Source of the DNA: Rothia gullae
Lineage (GTDB): Bacteria > Actinomycetota > Actinomycetes > Actinomycetales > Micrococcaceae
DNA length: 64,000 nucleotides
Direction: 5' to 3'
Assembly: GCF_024294905.1 (NCBI RefSeq)
Contig: NZ_JANCOC010000001.1
Coordinates: 254,779-318,778, forward strand
This document shows, piece after piece, positions 1-8,491 of the stretch (position 1 is its first letter; each line of letters opens with the position of its first letter). The notes under the pieces are model-generated. The model made no database searches. It was given only the letters and a program-made list of their open reading frames with translations, and was not told the origin of the DNA. The translations under genes were made by a program, and so were the position numbers.

Positions 1-318
1 TTACGGAGCAACCCTGTGTTCAAACTGTGTACCAAGAAGCATCATGCTGTGTAAACCGTGGAGAAAAACTGGGCGCTGTAAAAAAGAGAAACCTGAGAGT
101 GAGCAGCGAACAAAGCCCCAAAATAAACTAGCCGTCGGGTGAATTGCCGGGTGCCTCAGACCGGCCCATCAGCTTCCGTTGAAAGGGCGCGAGGAAAATT
201 CCCAGGGAACTCCCCGATAACCAACAGGGAAAAGATACATAACACCATAAAACACCCTCTACAGTAGAAACATAGCGTGCACTCAGGGTGAGGTACACGC
301 TCGACTCTAGGAGAACTT
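1..318. other. Non-coding region upstream of the HtrA-type protease
   Basis: No convincing coding frame is seen here. The last 20 bases carry a clear ribosome binding site (AGGAGA) seven bases before the protease ATG. A TACAGT hexamer near 260 could be a -10 element, but no matching -35 element is visible, so no promoter is assigned. Confidence 0.5.
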
Positions 319-1632
319 ATGACTCAAAACAACGAATGGTCTTACGGCGGCAATGACGGCGTCACGGATGCAACCCGTCCCATGCAGAATGTGAACGGAC
401 AGGCAAGCTACCAGCAGGGTCAGAACCCATACCCGCAGGCATACGCCTCTCCCGGATACACCTACCCCCAGGCAACCGCTGCTCAGGTCGCATCGGCACA
501 GTCTGCACCCCAGAAAACCGATAACAACAAGCGTTACGGTGCCGGCGTTGTGCTCACCGCAGCTCTGCTGGCAGCCCTCGTTGGCGGTGGCGTTGGCGCA
601 GGCGTCGGAGGCGGCATCGCAGCATCGAATAACAGCTCCTCCAACTCCTCCTCGCGCGGCTCCGTGAGCTCCAATATCAGCAACTCCTCCACCGTGGCAG
701 GCGTAGCAGAAACCGCGAAGAAGGTCCTGCCCTCCACCGTGACCATCATGGCCTCAAGCGGCTCAACCTCCGGCAGCGGTAGCGGCGTTGTCCTCGATAA
801 GAACGGCCACATCCTCACCAACCACCACGTGGTCACCCTCGAATCTTCCAACGCTGCATCCACCATTGAGGTTCGCCTGAGCGACGGCACCGTGCGCACC
901 GCAACAGTGGTGGGCCTGGACTCTGCCGCTGACCTGGCGGTTCTGAAGATTAACCCCTCCGGTCTGGACCTGCAGCCCATCACCTGGGGCGACTCCTCCA
1001 AGCTGGTCTCCGGCGAAGCCGTGGTTGCCCTCGGCGCGCCGTATCGTCGTAGCGAATCGGTGACCGCGGGCGTAGTCTCGAACGTCAACCGCGTGCAGCC
1101 CGCTGACACGAAGGGGCAGAACTACATCCCCATGATTCAGGTTGATGTGCCGATCAACCACGGTAACTCCGGTGGCCCGCTGGTGAACCTCAAGGGCGAA
1201 CTGGTCGGCATTAACGCGCAGGGCCAGGCAAGCCAGGACGGCGGCACCGCCGACGGTATGGCGTTCTCCATTACCTCCAACTACGCCAAGCGCATCTCCT
1301 CCGAGATTATCGCCAAGGGCAAGGCAACCCACGGCTACCTGGGCGCGAGCGTAAAGAACAGCCCCGCGGACACCGGTTCGGGCTCGTCCAAGCTCATCCC
1401 CGGTGGCGTTGAAATTGCCTCGGTAGAATCTAACAGCCCCGCCGCGAAGGCAGGCCTGCGATCCGGCGACGTCGTGATTGAAGCCGACGGTCACGCCGTG
1501 ACCAAGAGCGAAGAGCTCAACGGCACTGTACGTGCCGCAGCGGCAGGCTCTAATCTGAAGCTGAAGGTCAAGCGCGGCTCCTCCACCCGGGACATCACCG
1601 TGACCCTGGGCGACGCCGACAGCCAGAAGTAA
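319..1632 (+). CDS. HtrA/DegP-type membrane-anchored serine protease with PDZ domain
   Basis: A 437-residue trypsin-like protease of the S1C (HtrA/DegQ/PepD) family, expected to degrade or refold damaged proteins outside the membrane. Residues 1-70 are a Gln/Tyr/Ala-rich cytoplasmic tail. Residues about 73-102 form one Ala/Gly/Val-rich membrane helix, followed by a Ser/Asn-rich linker. The catalytic triad is visible: His170 in TNHHVV, Asp205 in SAADLAVL, and Ser284 in GNSGGPL. A single PDZ domain fills roughly residues 335-430. The ATG has a good AGGAGA site. The gene is monocistronic: a strong bidirectional terminator follows and the next genes are on the opposite strand. The low-complexity N-terminal tail before the helix is usual for actinobacterial members. 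Function is certain at family level; substrates are unknown. Confidence 0.93.
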   Translation: MTQNNEWSYGGNDGVTDATRPMQNVNGQASYQQGQNPYPQAYASPGYTYPQATAAQVASAQSAPQKTDNNKRYGAGVVLTAALLAALVGGGVGAGVGGGIAASNNSSSNSSSRGSVSSNISNSSTVAGVAETAKKVLPSTVTIMASSGSTSGSGSGVVLDKNGHILTNHHVVTLESSNAASTIEVRLSDGTVRTATVVGLDSAADLAVLKINPSGLDLQPITWGDSSKLVSGEAVVALGAPYRRSESVTAGVVSNVNRVQPADTKGQNYIPMIQVDVPINHGNSGGPLVNLKGELVGINAQGQASQDGGTADGMAFSITSNYAKRISSEIIAKGKATHGYLGASVKNSPADTGSGSSKLIPGGVEIASVESNSPAAKAGLRSGDVVIEADGHAVTKSEELNGTVRAAAAGSNLKLKVKRGSSTRDITVTLGDADSQK

Positions 1633-1724
1633 AATGCGTTTCACTATCGAACGTTGAAGATACGGCTGAGAAACACCCGCTCAGTTGCCTGTAACGTTCA
1701 GCAAGAACGCAAAATGGCGTACAC

Positions 1725-1766
1725 AAAGAAAGCTCCCACCCCACACGCGGGGTGGGAGCTTTCTTT
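1725..1766. terminator. Bidirectional terminator between convergent genes
   Basis: A perfect 18-bp inverted repeat (arms 1725-1742 and 1749-1766, 6-base loop), GC-rich at its core and A/T-rich at both ends. It can therefore stop the protease transcript on the plus strand and the UDG transcript on the minus strand. Confidence 0.93.
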
Positions 1767-1809
1767 CGTTAGTACAACAAACTGTATTGGCGTTGCAGAT
1801 AGGGGAGAA

Positions 1810-2457
1810 TTAGACGCCCTTGAGAACCTCACCCACACGCTTCTGCAAAGCCGGGACAACCTCCTGCTCGAACCACGGATTCTTCGCCTGCCACCTAAAA
1901 TTCAGCGGCGAAGGATGCACCAGCGGCAGAAACTTAGGAAGATAAGACTCCCACCCACGAACCGTCTCCGTCAGGTTCTTCTGCGCCTTTGGGGCGTGCA
2001 CACCATCCAGGTAGTGCTTCTGAGAATAAGCCCCCACCAGCAGAATCAGCTGAACGTCCGGCATGAGCTCCAGAAGCTGCGGATGCCACTTCGGCGCGAA
2101 ATCCTTACGCGGCGGGTTATCGCCGTGCGCGCCCTTACCCGGGTAATAGAAATCCATTGGCAACAGCGAAATCAGCTCGGGGTTATAGAACTGCTCAGCC
2201 GTCACTCCCATCCACTCGCGCAACTTCACGCCGCTCGGGTCATTCCACGGGATACGGCTCTCCTGCGCGGCACGCCCAGGGGCCTGACCAATCACCACAA
2301 TACGAGCATTAGGCGACGCCGAATAAACCGGCTCCCAACCCTGCTCCATGAACTCCCTATTTTGCGAATCCAAACGAATTTGCTCAGCCAGGGGAGGGCG
2401 CATCTCCAGAATCTGCTGAACCAGAGACCCCGGCAGATTATGGTGTGCTGTAGCCAT
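1810..2457 (-). CDS. Uracil-DNA glycosylase superfamily protein
   Basis: A 215-residue protein of the uracil-DNA glycosylase superfamily, expected to act in base-excision repair. The motif GQAPGRAAQ near residue 52 resembles the family's catalytic/uracil-binding loop (GEAPG in family 4), and HPSPLNF near the C-terminus is the typical leucine-loop motif. The chosen ATG at 2457 lies one base after the TAG of trmL, so the two genes are translationally coupled. An upstream in-frame start would run into trmL and adds no conserved sequence. The exact UDG family, and whether it is active on uracil, cannot be decided from motifs alone. Confidence 0.85.
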   Translation of the reverse strand: MATAHHNLPGSLVQQILEMRPPLAEQIRLDSQNREFMEQGWEPVYSASPNARIVVIGQAPGRAAQESRIPWNDPSGVKLREWMGVTAEQFYNPELISLLPMDFYYPGKGAHGDNPPRKDFAPKWHPQLLELMPDVQLILLVGAYSQKHYLDGVHAPKAQKNLTETVRGWESYLPKFLPLVHPSPLNFRWQAKNPWFEQEVVPALQKRVGEVLKGV

Positions 2458-2458
2458 G

Positions 2459-2926
2459 CTAGATGGCGCCGCCCTCAAAACCGTTCTGACGCCACGCCTC
2501 AAAAATCGCAATGGACGCAGAATTAGCCAGGTTCAGCGAACGGCGACCCGGCTTCATCGGAATCTTCACACGCTCAGTCACATGCGAATCCTGCTGAACC
2601 TCAGCGGGCAGACCCACCGACTCCGGACCAAACATGAACACGTCACCGGGACGGTACTCAATATCCGCATACGACGTCGAAGCAGTCGTCGTGAAAGCAA
2701 AAACACGCTCCGGAGTCAAAGCCTGCCACGCATCATCAAGGGTCTCATGCACCGTCACCACCGCCAGGTCGTGATAATCCAGACCCGCGCGGCGCAGATG
2801 CGCATCATCAAAGTTAAAGCCCAGCGGCTTCACCAGGTGCAGCTCAGCCCCAGTAATCGCAGCCAAACGGATAGCATTGCCGGTATTGCCCGGAATCTCA
2901 GGGGTATAGAAAAGAATCTTGAACAC
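2459..2926 (-). CDS. trmL: tRNA (cytidine/uridine-34-2'-O)-methyltransferase TrmL-like (SPOUT family)
   Basis: A 155-residue SPOUT-class methyltransferase, predicted to methylate the ribose of wobble position 34 in leucine tRNAs using S-adenosylmethionine. Family motifs are all present: PGNTGNAIR near residue 11, FGPESVGLP, and the C-terminal knot motif RSLNLANSASI. The length matches the family (about 154-157). The start is the GTG at 2926, which reads VFKILFYTP, the usual N-terminus of the family; longer readings add an Arg/Trp-rich stretch with no homology. It forms a two-gene minus-strand operon with the UDG-family gene and is divergent from the cysteine desulfurase gene. Confidence 0.9.
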   Translation of the reverse strand: MFKILFYTPEIPGNTGNAIRLAAITGAELHLVKPLGFNFDDAHLRRAGLDYHDLAVVTVHETLDDAWQALTPERVFAFTTTASTSYADIEYRPGDVFMFGPESVGLPAEVQQDSHVTERVKIPMKPGRRSLNLANSASIAIFEAWRQNGFEGGAI

Positions 2927-3084
2927 GTTCCTAAGTGTACCGCGCAGCCCCCGACCAGCATTGAGCGTCCCGGGGCAGTAGCGCTCGCCGACCCAGCCGC
3001 AGGTGAACACACCTGGAAGAGCACGGATAGAGCGCGATAAAATAAGCGAGGCGAAAAACCGCCGACAACCCAGCAGGAGGAACC

Positions 3085-4332
3085 ATGAGCGCAGAAACCA
3101 ACCGTCAGAACGGCCGCGTCTACCTCGACCACGCCGCCACCACCGACGTACTGCCCGCCGCAATCGACGCCATGGTCGAACAGATGCGCAACGGCGGCAA
3201 CCCCTCCTCCCTGCACGCCGTAGGACGCGATGCCCGCGCCACCGTCGAGTACGCCCGCGAACGCATCGCCCGCGCCATCGGAGCCGACCCCGCCGAGGTT
3301 ATTTTCACCTCCGGCGGCACCGAAGCGGACAACCTGGCCGTCAAGGGCATCTATTGGAAGCGCCGCGAAGAAGACCCGCAACGCACCCGAATTCTCGTCT
3401 CCTCCATCGAGCACCACGCCGTGGAAGAAACCTGCGAATGGCTCGAAAAGGCAGAAGGCGCGCAGCTCGAATGGATTCCCGTAGACGAGCACGGTAGCGT
3501 CAACCCGCAAACCGTCCGCGAACTCATCGAAAAGAACCCCGAAGACGTCGCGCTCGTGACCGTTATGTGGGCGAACAACGAGGTCGGTACCGTACAGCCC
3601 ATCCCCGAAATTGCAGCCATCGCCGCAGAATACGGTATTCCCGTGCACTCGGATGCGGTGCAGGCATTCGGCGCAATCCCCATTGATTTCCGCGCCAGCA
3701 AGGTAGCGACCCTCGCAATCTCCGGTCACAAAATCGGTGGGCCCATGGGCATCGGCGCGCTGGTAGCAACCCGCGCAGTGCAGATGACCCCCGTCCTGCA
3801 CGGAGGCGGCCAGGAACGCTCCGTGCGCTCCGGCACCATCGATGCGCCCGCCATCGCAGGTTTCGCAGAGGCCACCGTGTACTCGGTACAGCACCTCGAC
3901 AAAGAATCCGCCCGCATCGCCGCGCTACGCAACGAACTCGTCGCGGCAATTAGCGCGCTCATCCCGCAGGCGCACCTGAGCGGCGAAAACCCGCTCACCG
4001 AAGAATACCCGGGCCAGAAGCGACTGCCCGGCAACGCCCACTTCACCTTCGAAAACGCCGAAGGCGACACCCTGCTCTTCCTGCTGGACATGCAGGGCAT
4101 CAGCAGCTCCACCGGCTCGGCCTGCAACGCCGGGGTGACCCGCCCCTCCCACGTGCTCATGGCAATGGGAATGGACGAAGACACCGCCCGCAGCGCCCAG
4201 CGATTCACCCTCGGCCACTCCACCACCGGAGCCGATATTGCACGCCTCATCGCGGCACTACCCGCCGCCTACGAACAGGCAGCAAAGGCGGGACTGTCTT
4301 CGCAACTGCCGGACGCCTCCCGCTGGCATTAG
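3085..4332 (+). CDS. Cysteine desulfurase (IscS/NifS-like)
   Basis: A 415-residue pyridoxal-phosphate enzyme of aminotransferase class V that removes sulfur from cysteine as a protein-bound persulfide. The PLP lysine is Lys216 in SGHKIGGP, and the active-site cysteine is Cys347 in SSTGSACNAG. An AGGAGG site precedes the ATG. It lies about 195 bases upstream of mnmA in the same orientation. The same iscS-trmU(mnmA) order is found in Mycobacterium, so the likely job is sulfur supply for tRNA 2-thiolation, possibly also for Fe-S clusters. Confidence 0.93.
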   Translation: MSAETNRQNGRVYLDHAATTDVLPAAIDAMVEQMRNGGNPSSLHAVGRDARATVEYARERIARAIGADPAEVIFTSGGTEADNLAVKGIYWKRREEDPQRTRILVSSIEHHAVEETCEWLEKAEGAQLEWIPVDEHGSVNPQTVRELIEKNPEDVALVTVMWANNEVGTVQPIPEIAAIAAEYGIPVHSDAVQAFGAIPIDFRASKVATLAISGHKIGGPMGIGALVATRAVQMTPVLHGGGQERSVRSGTIDAPAIAGFAEATVYSVQHLDKESARIAALRNELVAAISALIPQAHLSGENPLTEEYPGQKRLPGNAHFTFENAEGDTLLFLLDMQGISSSTGSACNAGVTRPSHVLMAMGMDEDTARSAQRFTLGHSTTGADIARLIAALPAAYEQAAKAGLSSQLPDASRWH

Positions 4333-4358
4333 AAATGCAGAAGAGAAGATACTGAACT

Positions 4359-4393
4359 GCCCTCAGCCTGCAATCTCAGCGTTCGCTGAGGGC
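4359..4393 (+). terminator. Possible weak hairpin after cysteine desulfurase
   Basis: Inverted repeat GCCCTCAGC (4359-4367) and GCTGAGGGC (4385-4393), with no T-run after it. It could attenuate transcription into mnmA or be an RNA processing structure. Support is limited to the stem. Confidence 0.35.
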
Positions 4394-4527
4394 TGGCTGA
4401 GGGTGCACTGCCCAATATCCAGCCGATTCCCTGCGTACAATGGGTAGCTACAGTAACGGAAAGTCCGCCCGCACACAGGGTACGCTCCGAACGTTCCTAG
4501 ATGCTCAACACAACAGAAGGATAGGCA

Positions 4528-5751
4528 GTGAAAATTCTTGCAGCTATGAGTGGCGGTGTTGACTCCGCAGTCGCCGCAGCCCGCGCCGTAGAAGCAGGAC
4601 ACGAAGTAGTCGGCGTTCACCTAGCCCTATCCCGAATGCCCGGCACCCTACGTACCGGCTCCCGCGGCTGCTGCACCCTCGAAGACTCCATGGACGCCCG
4701 CCGCGTCTGCTCCCAGCTGGGCATCCCCTTCTTCGTCTGGGACTTCTCCGAACGCTTCAAGGAAGACGTCGTCGACGACTTCATCTCCGAATACGAAGCC
4801 GGACGAACCCCCAACCCCTGCATGCGCTGCAACGAAAAGATCAAGTTCGCCGCGCTACTCGAACGCGCCCTAGCGCTCGGCTTCGACGCCGTGGTGACCG
4901 GCCACTACGCCCGCGTCATCACCACCGAAGAAGGCAACCGCGAACTGCACCGCGCCGCTGACTGGGCCAAGGACCAGTCCTACGTTCTCGGTGTGCTCAC
5001 CCACGAACAGCTCAAGCATGCCTGGTTCCCCCTGGCGGACACCCCCTCCAAGGCGCAGGTGCGTGCGGAGGCGGCAGAGCGCGGCTTCTCCGTGGCGAAG
5101 AAGCCCGACTCCTACGACATCTGCTTCATCCCCGAAGGTGATACCCGCGCCTGGCTGGGCGACCATATCAAGATGCGCCCCGGCCTCATCAAAGACACCC
5201 ACGGCAAGGTGCTCGGCGAACACCCCGGCGCGCAGGCATACACCGTAGGCCAGCGCAAGGGCCTGGCACTGGGCCGCCCCGCCGCCGACGGTAAGCCCCG
5301 CTTCGTGCTGGAGGTGCGCCCCAAGGAAAATGAAGTCATCGTCGGCTCCCGCGAGCTACTTGCCGTGCACGAAATCCGCGGTATCCGCGCCACCTGGGCG
5401 GGCGTCCCTGTGGAACAGGTGGTACGCTTCCTGGAAGAGCCCGCACAGGCCGGCGCCCGCAGTGAAGAGTTTGAGGTGACCGCACAGGTGCGCGCACATG
5501 CCGACCCGGTCCGCGCCAAGGCGTACATGACTTGGGCACCCGACCCCGAAACTGAAGAAGAAGGCGCGTTGCGCCTGGAAACCGTAGTGCGCCTACTGGA
5601 TCCGCTCTCCGGCGTGGCGCCCGGCCAGACCATGGTGCTCTACCAGGGCACCCGCGTACTGGGCCAGTCCACCATCGCCCGCGCCTACTCGCTGGACCGC
5701 GAAGACATTCAGGAAACCCTGTCTGCCGGCGCCTCAACCAGCACCGAATAG
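4528..5751 (+). CDS. mnmA: tRNA-specific 2-thiouridylase MnmA
   Basis: A 407-residue enzyme that adenylates and thiolates U34 of Lys, Glu and Gln tRNAs. The PP-loop [10 protein letters not shown] is at the N-terminus. The catalytic cysteines are Cys98 in NPCMRCN and Cys199 in [10 protein letters not shown], both at the expected spacing. The C-terminal beta-barrel region is complete. Translation starts at a GTG (4528) with an AAGGAT site; this matches the family's N-terminus ([12 protein letters not shown]). Neighbouring cysteine desulfurase is the probable sulfur donor. Confidence 0.95.
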   Translation: MKILAAMSGGVDSAVAAARAVEAGHEVVGVHLALSRMPGTLRTGSRGCCTLEDSMDARRVCSQLGIPFFVWDFSERFKEDVVDDFISEYEAGRTPNPCMRCNEKIKFAALLERALALGFDAVVTGHYARVITTEEGNRELHRAADWAKDQSYVLGVLTHEQLKHAWFPLADTPSKAQVRAEAAERGFSVAKKPDSYDICFIPEGDTRAWLGDHIKMRPGLIKDTHGKVLGEHPGAQAYTVGQRKGLALGRPAADGKPRFVLEVRPKENEVIVGSRELLAVHEIRGIRATWAGVPVEQVVRFLEEPAQAGARSEEFEVTAQVRAHADPVRAKAYMTWAPDPETEEEGALRLETVVRLLDPLSGVAPGQTMVLYQGTRVLGQSTIARAYSLDREDIQETLSAGASTSTE

Positions 5752-5852
5752 CCGCACCAAGTAGCCGCTCACCCCGCTATTGCCAACCGTTGCCGCAACA
5801 TCCTGCTTGGGCGCAACGCACAGAAGACCACAACCGAACTGAGGAGAAACCG

Positions 5853-6242
5853 ATGACTGCCGAAAACACTTCCTGCGAATTTGACCCCCACGCCACTTCC
5901 ATGGGTGATGAAGTCGCACCGGAGGTCTACGAGGAGCTCTTCGCTATGCGCCGCTCCATCGACAACTTCGATGCAGCGTTGGTGCACATCCTCGCGGAGC
6001 GTTTTCAGGCAACTAAGCGCGTCGGCATCCTGAAGGCTGAGCACAACCTGCCCGCCGGCGACCCCGGCCGTGAAGAGGCGCAGATTGCTCGCCTGCGTGC
6101 CATGGCGAAGGAATCCAGCCTCGACCCGGAATTCGCGGAGAAGTTCCTGAACTTCATCATCTCTGAGGTTATTCGCCACCATGTGCGTATCGCGAACGAG
6201 CACGCTGAACAGGACGAAGAGACTGAAAAGTCTGAAAGCTAA
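5853..6242 (+). CDS. Chorismate mutase (AroQ class)
   Basis: A 129-residue monofunctional AroQ-type chorismate mutase, converting chorismate to prephenate on the way to Phe and Tyr. The helical core reads ELFAMRRSIDNFDAALVHIL, then AERFQATKRVGILKAE, with the conserved Arg, Lys and Glu residues of this fold. The ATG at 5853 is chosen because GAGGAGA lies six bases upstream. A short acidic tail ends the protein. It lies 100 bases after mnmA in the same orientation. Confidence 0.88.
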   Translation: MTAENTSCEFDPHATSMGDEVAPEVYEELFAMRRSIDNFDAALVHILAERFQATKRVGILKAEHNLPAGDPGREEAQIARLRAMAKESSLDPEFAEKFLNFIISEVIRHHVRIANEHAEQDEETEKSES

Positions 6243-6392
6243 GCGTCTGAAAAGCTAAGACTTTCTGAAGGCCCATCCTCTCCGAGATCTCAGCTTCTTC
6301 GCAAGCCCCGCTCTCATCCGTGCTGATCTTTCATCGTGCTGAGCTTCGACCTACCCGCTCTGATCCCTAACCCGTCTTAACCTCACCCGTTT

Positions 6393-7700
6393 ATGCCCCC
6401 TCGATCTTCCTCCCGCCAGAATGCCCGCACCGAACCGGTGCCGGAGCGCCTGCTGTTGCCCGGTGAGTACCGCGCTCCCGAAGGGGACGAACTGACCGAG
6501 CAGGACCTTGCCGCGCTCGCCACTGAGCGTCCGCTGGTGCGTGCTAGCGGTCGAGGCGAATTTCCCGGCGATGATTTGGCGGAGGCTATGTCCCGTGTAG
6601 AAGGCGAGCTGGGTTCTCCTCACCTGCCGTTCCTGCCGCATCTGCCGGCGCTGGGCTGGCGGAGTACTCCTCTGGCACGCACCCTGGTGGTGTGCGAGGG
6701 ACTTGCCTTTGACGGTGCCTCGTTTGGCTGGCGCATGGTGCATAGCGGCGGCAGGGGAGCGCGCGAGTCTGCCCTGGCGCAGGATCGTCTGCTCTCCGAT
6801 ATCAACCTTCTAGCTGACCGTGTGGGCGCGCAGAAGAAGAGGTTTACCTTCGGTGTTGAGGGCGGCGCTGCGGTGTATAAGATTCAGCTGGTTGGTCCGC
6901 TGACCCTCGCAGCCAGCATCTACCTACCCGGCGGCGAGCGTGCTATCAGTGATGCAGGGGCGAGCCGTGACTTGCTGGAATCGTTCCTGGAGGGCTTGGA
7001 GCGTTGGGCGGAGTCTCTGCGGGAGGCCCTACAGGCTCCCCAGGCGCTGATCGCCGTGCAACTGGACGAGTCAGAGTTTCAGCGTCTGATGGAGGGGGCC
7101 ATTCCTACCGTGAGTGGTTTCCGCTCCCTGTCGGCGTTGCAACCTCACTACTATCAGCAGGTGTACCGTCGGGTGGCGGAGCGTTTTGCTGAACTAAATC
7201 TGCAGCTCATCCTGGATGTGGACGGCACCGCGCTCAAACCGGTGCAGGAGCTGAAGCTTCTGACCCAGCCTCGTCCCGCCCTTGACACTTTGGCGCTGTT
7301 GAAAGCTATGCAGGTTGAGGATGCCGCTCCCTGCGCTTTGCTGTTGCATCCTGACCGTGCCCGTTTGAAGGGGGCGGGCATGTTGCAGGTTCCGCTGCTG
7401 AGCGATCCTCATTCCTGGGAACCTGTGGCGCAGCTTTTGGAGGCGCGGGCTCAGTTGTGGCTGCCGGTGGTGACTTCTGCACGGGTTCCTGATCAGGTGC
7501 GCCGCCTGTACAGCCTGTGGCGTGAGGTTGGTCTTGAGCCGACGCAGTTGAATTCGGTGGGTTTGATGGCCGATGAGCGCCTGCAAACGGGTTCGGCGCC
7601 TTCTGCATCTACCCCGGGTATGGTGAGTGTGCTGGATGCCACGGCTTCGCTGGCTCGGGTGACAGAGTGTGCCCGTGCATTGGCTGAGTGCGCGGTATGA
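6393..7700 (+). CDS. MetE C-terminal-like protein (Rv3015c family), probably not a methionine synthase
   Basis: A 435-residue actinobacterial protein related to the C-terminal barrel of cobalamin-independent methionine synthase. It has PHLPFLPHLPALG near residue 75, KIQLVGPLTL near residue 167, and VQLDESEF followed by IPTVSGF near residue 230. Rv3015c of Mycobacterium lies downstream of iscS-trmU in the same way, which supports the assignment. The His-Cys zinc pair expected after the third strand is not seen (the region reads LILDVDGTAL), so methyl transfer to homocysteine is doubtful. No ribosome binding site precedes the ATG at 6393; a GTG near 6437 is an alternative start. The Mycobacterium locus continues to ligA; this one goes to mtrA instead. 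Confidence 0.7.
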   Translation: MPPRSSSRQNARTEPVPERLLLPGEYRAPEGDELTEQDLAALATERPLVRASGRGEFPGDDLAEAMSRVEGELGSPHLPFLPHLPALGWRSTPLARTLVVCEGLAFDGASFGWRMVHSGGRGARESALAQDRLLSDINLLADRVGAQKKRFTFGVEGGAAVYKIQLVGPLTLAASIYLPGGERAISDAGASRDLLESFLEGLERWAESLREALQAPQALIAVQLDESEFQRLMEGAIPTVSGFRSLSALQPHYYQQVYRRVAERFAELNLQLILDVDGTALKPVQELKLLTQPRPALDTLALLKAMQVEDAAPCALLLHPDRARLKGAGMLQVPLLSDPHSWEPVAQLLEARAQLWLPVVTSARVPDQVRRLYSLWREVGLEPTQLNSVGLMADERLQTGSAPSASTPGMVSVLDATASLARVTECARALAECAV

Positions 7701-7755
7701 TTAGAAAATCAGCTTTTTTATGTGAGTATTTACGACAATTCTTTAGGGAGGTACT

Positions 7756-8457
7756 GTGAGCGCAAGCGCCGCACACACCATTTTGGTGGTTGATGACGAT
7801 GATGCTCTGGCGGAAATGATCGGCCTCGTGCTCGCGCAAGAGGGCTTTAATGCTGTTTTCTGCGAAAATGGCGGCCGCGCTTTTGAAATTTTTATGCGCT
7901 CCACTCCCGATTTGGTGCTTTTAGATTTGATGCTTCCTGGCATGAACGGTATTGAAGTCTGCCAGCAAATTCGCCGCTCTTCTAATGTGCCGATTATTAT
8001 GTTGACCGCTAAAAGCGACACTGAAGATGTTGTGAAGGGTCTTGAGGCTGGCGCTGATGATTACATCGCTAAGCCTTTTAAGCACGCTGAGCTTTTGGCG
8101 CGTATTCGCACTCGTTTGCGTCCGCGTGAGAGCCGCCAGCTGGTAGTGTCCATTGGCGATATTGTCATGGATATGGATGGTCGTACCGTCAAGTACCACA
8201 GCACTGAGGTTCCCATGACTCCTCTGGAGTTTGACCTGCTGGCTGCGCTGGTGCGCCACCCCGGTCAGGCATTGAGCCGTCATGAACTGTTGGACATGGT
8301 TTGGGGCTACACTGATGTGAGCGATTCTCTGGTAAACGTGCATGTCCAGCGCCTGCGCGCTAAGTTCGATGAGCTGGGTGTGGAGCGTTTTATTCAGACT
8401 GTTCGCGGTGTTGGCTACAAGATTCCGGCCGAGCTGGTGGGGTCTTCCGGTAGCTAA
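7756..8457 (+). CDS. mtrA: Response regulator MtrA
   Basis: A 233-residue OmpR/PhoB-type response regulator, the partner of MtrB, controlling cell-wall metabolism and division genes in Actinobacteria. The receiver domain has the acidic cluster VVDDDD (residues 11-16), phospho-acceptor Asp57 in LLDLMLPG, and Lys in AKPF. The C-terminal winged helix ends with QTVRGVGYKI. The start is a GTG with AGGGAGGT upstream. The mtrA-mtrB-lpqB order is diagnostic. Codon choice here is a little more A/T-rich than in the genes before it. Confidence 0.96.
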   Translation: MSASAAHTILVVDDDDALAEMIGLVLAQEGFNAVFCENGGRAFEIFMRSTPDLVLLDLMLPGMNGIEVCQQIRRSSNVPIIMLTAKSDTEDVVKGLEAGADDYIAKPFKHAELLARIRTRLRPRESRQLVVSIGDIVMDMDGRTVKYHSTEVPMTPLEFDLLAALVRHPGQALSRHELLDMVWGYTDVSDSLVNVHVQRLRAKFDELGVERFIQTVRGVGYKIPAELVGSSGS

Positions 8458-8491
8458 GCGGAAGCTATTCATAGGCGAAGGGATAACCTGA

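Noticed and set aside
534..1644. Long minus-strand reading frames opposite the HtrA-type gene
   Set aside because: They mirror a clearly conserved protease gene, have no ribosome binding site and give compositions typical of antisense shadows.
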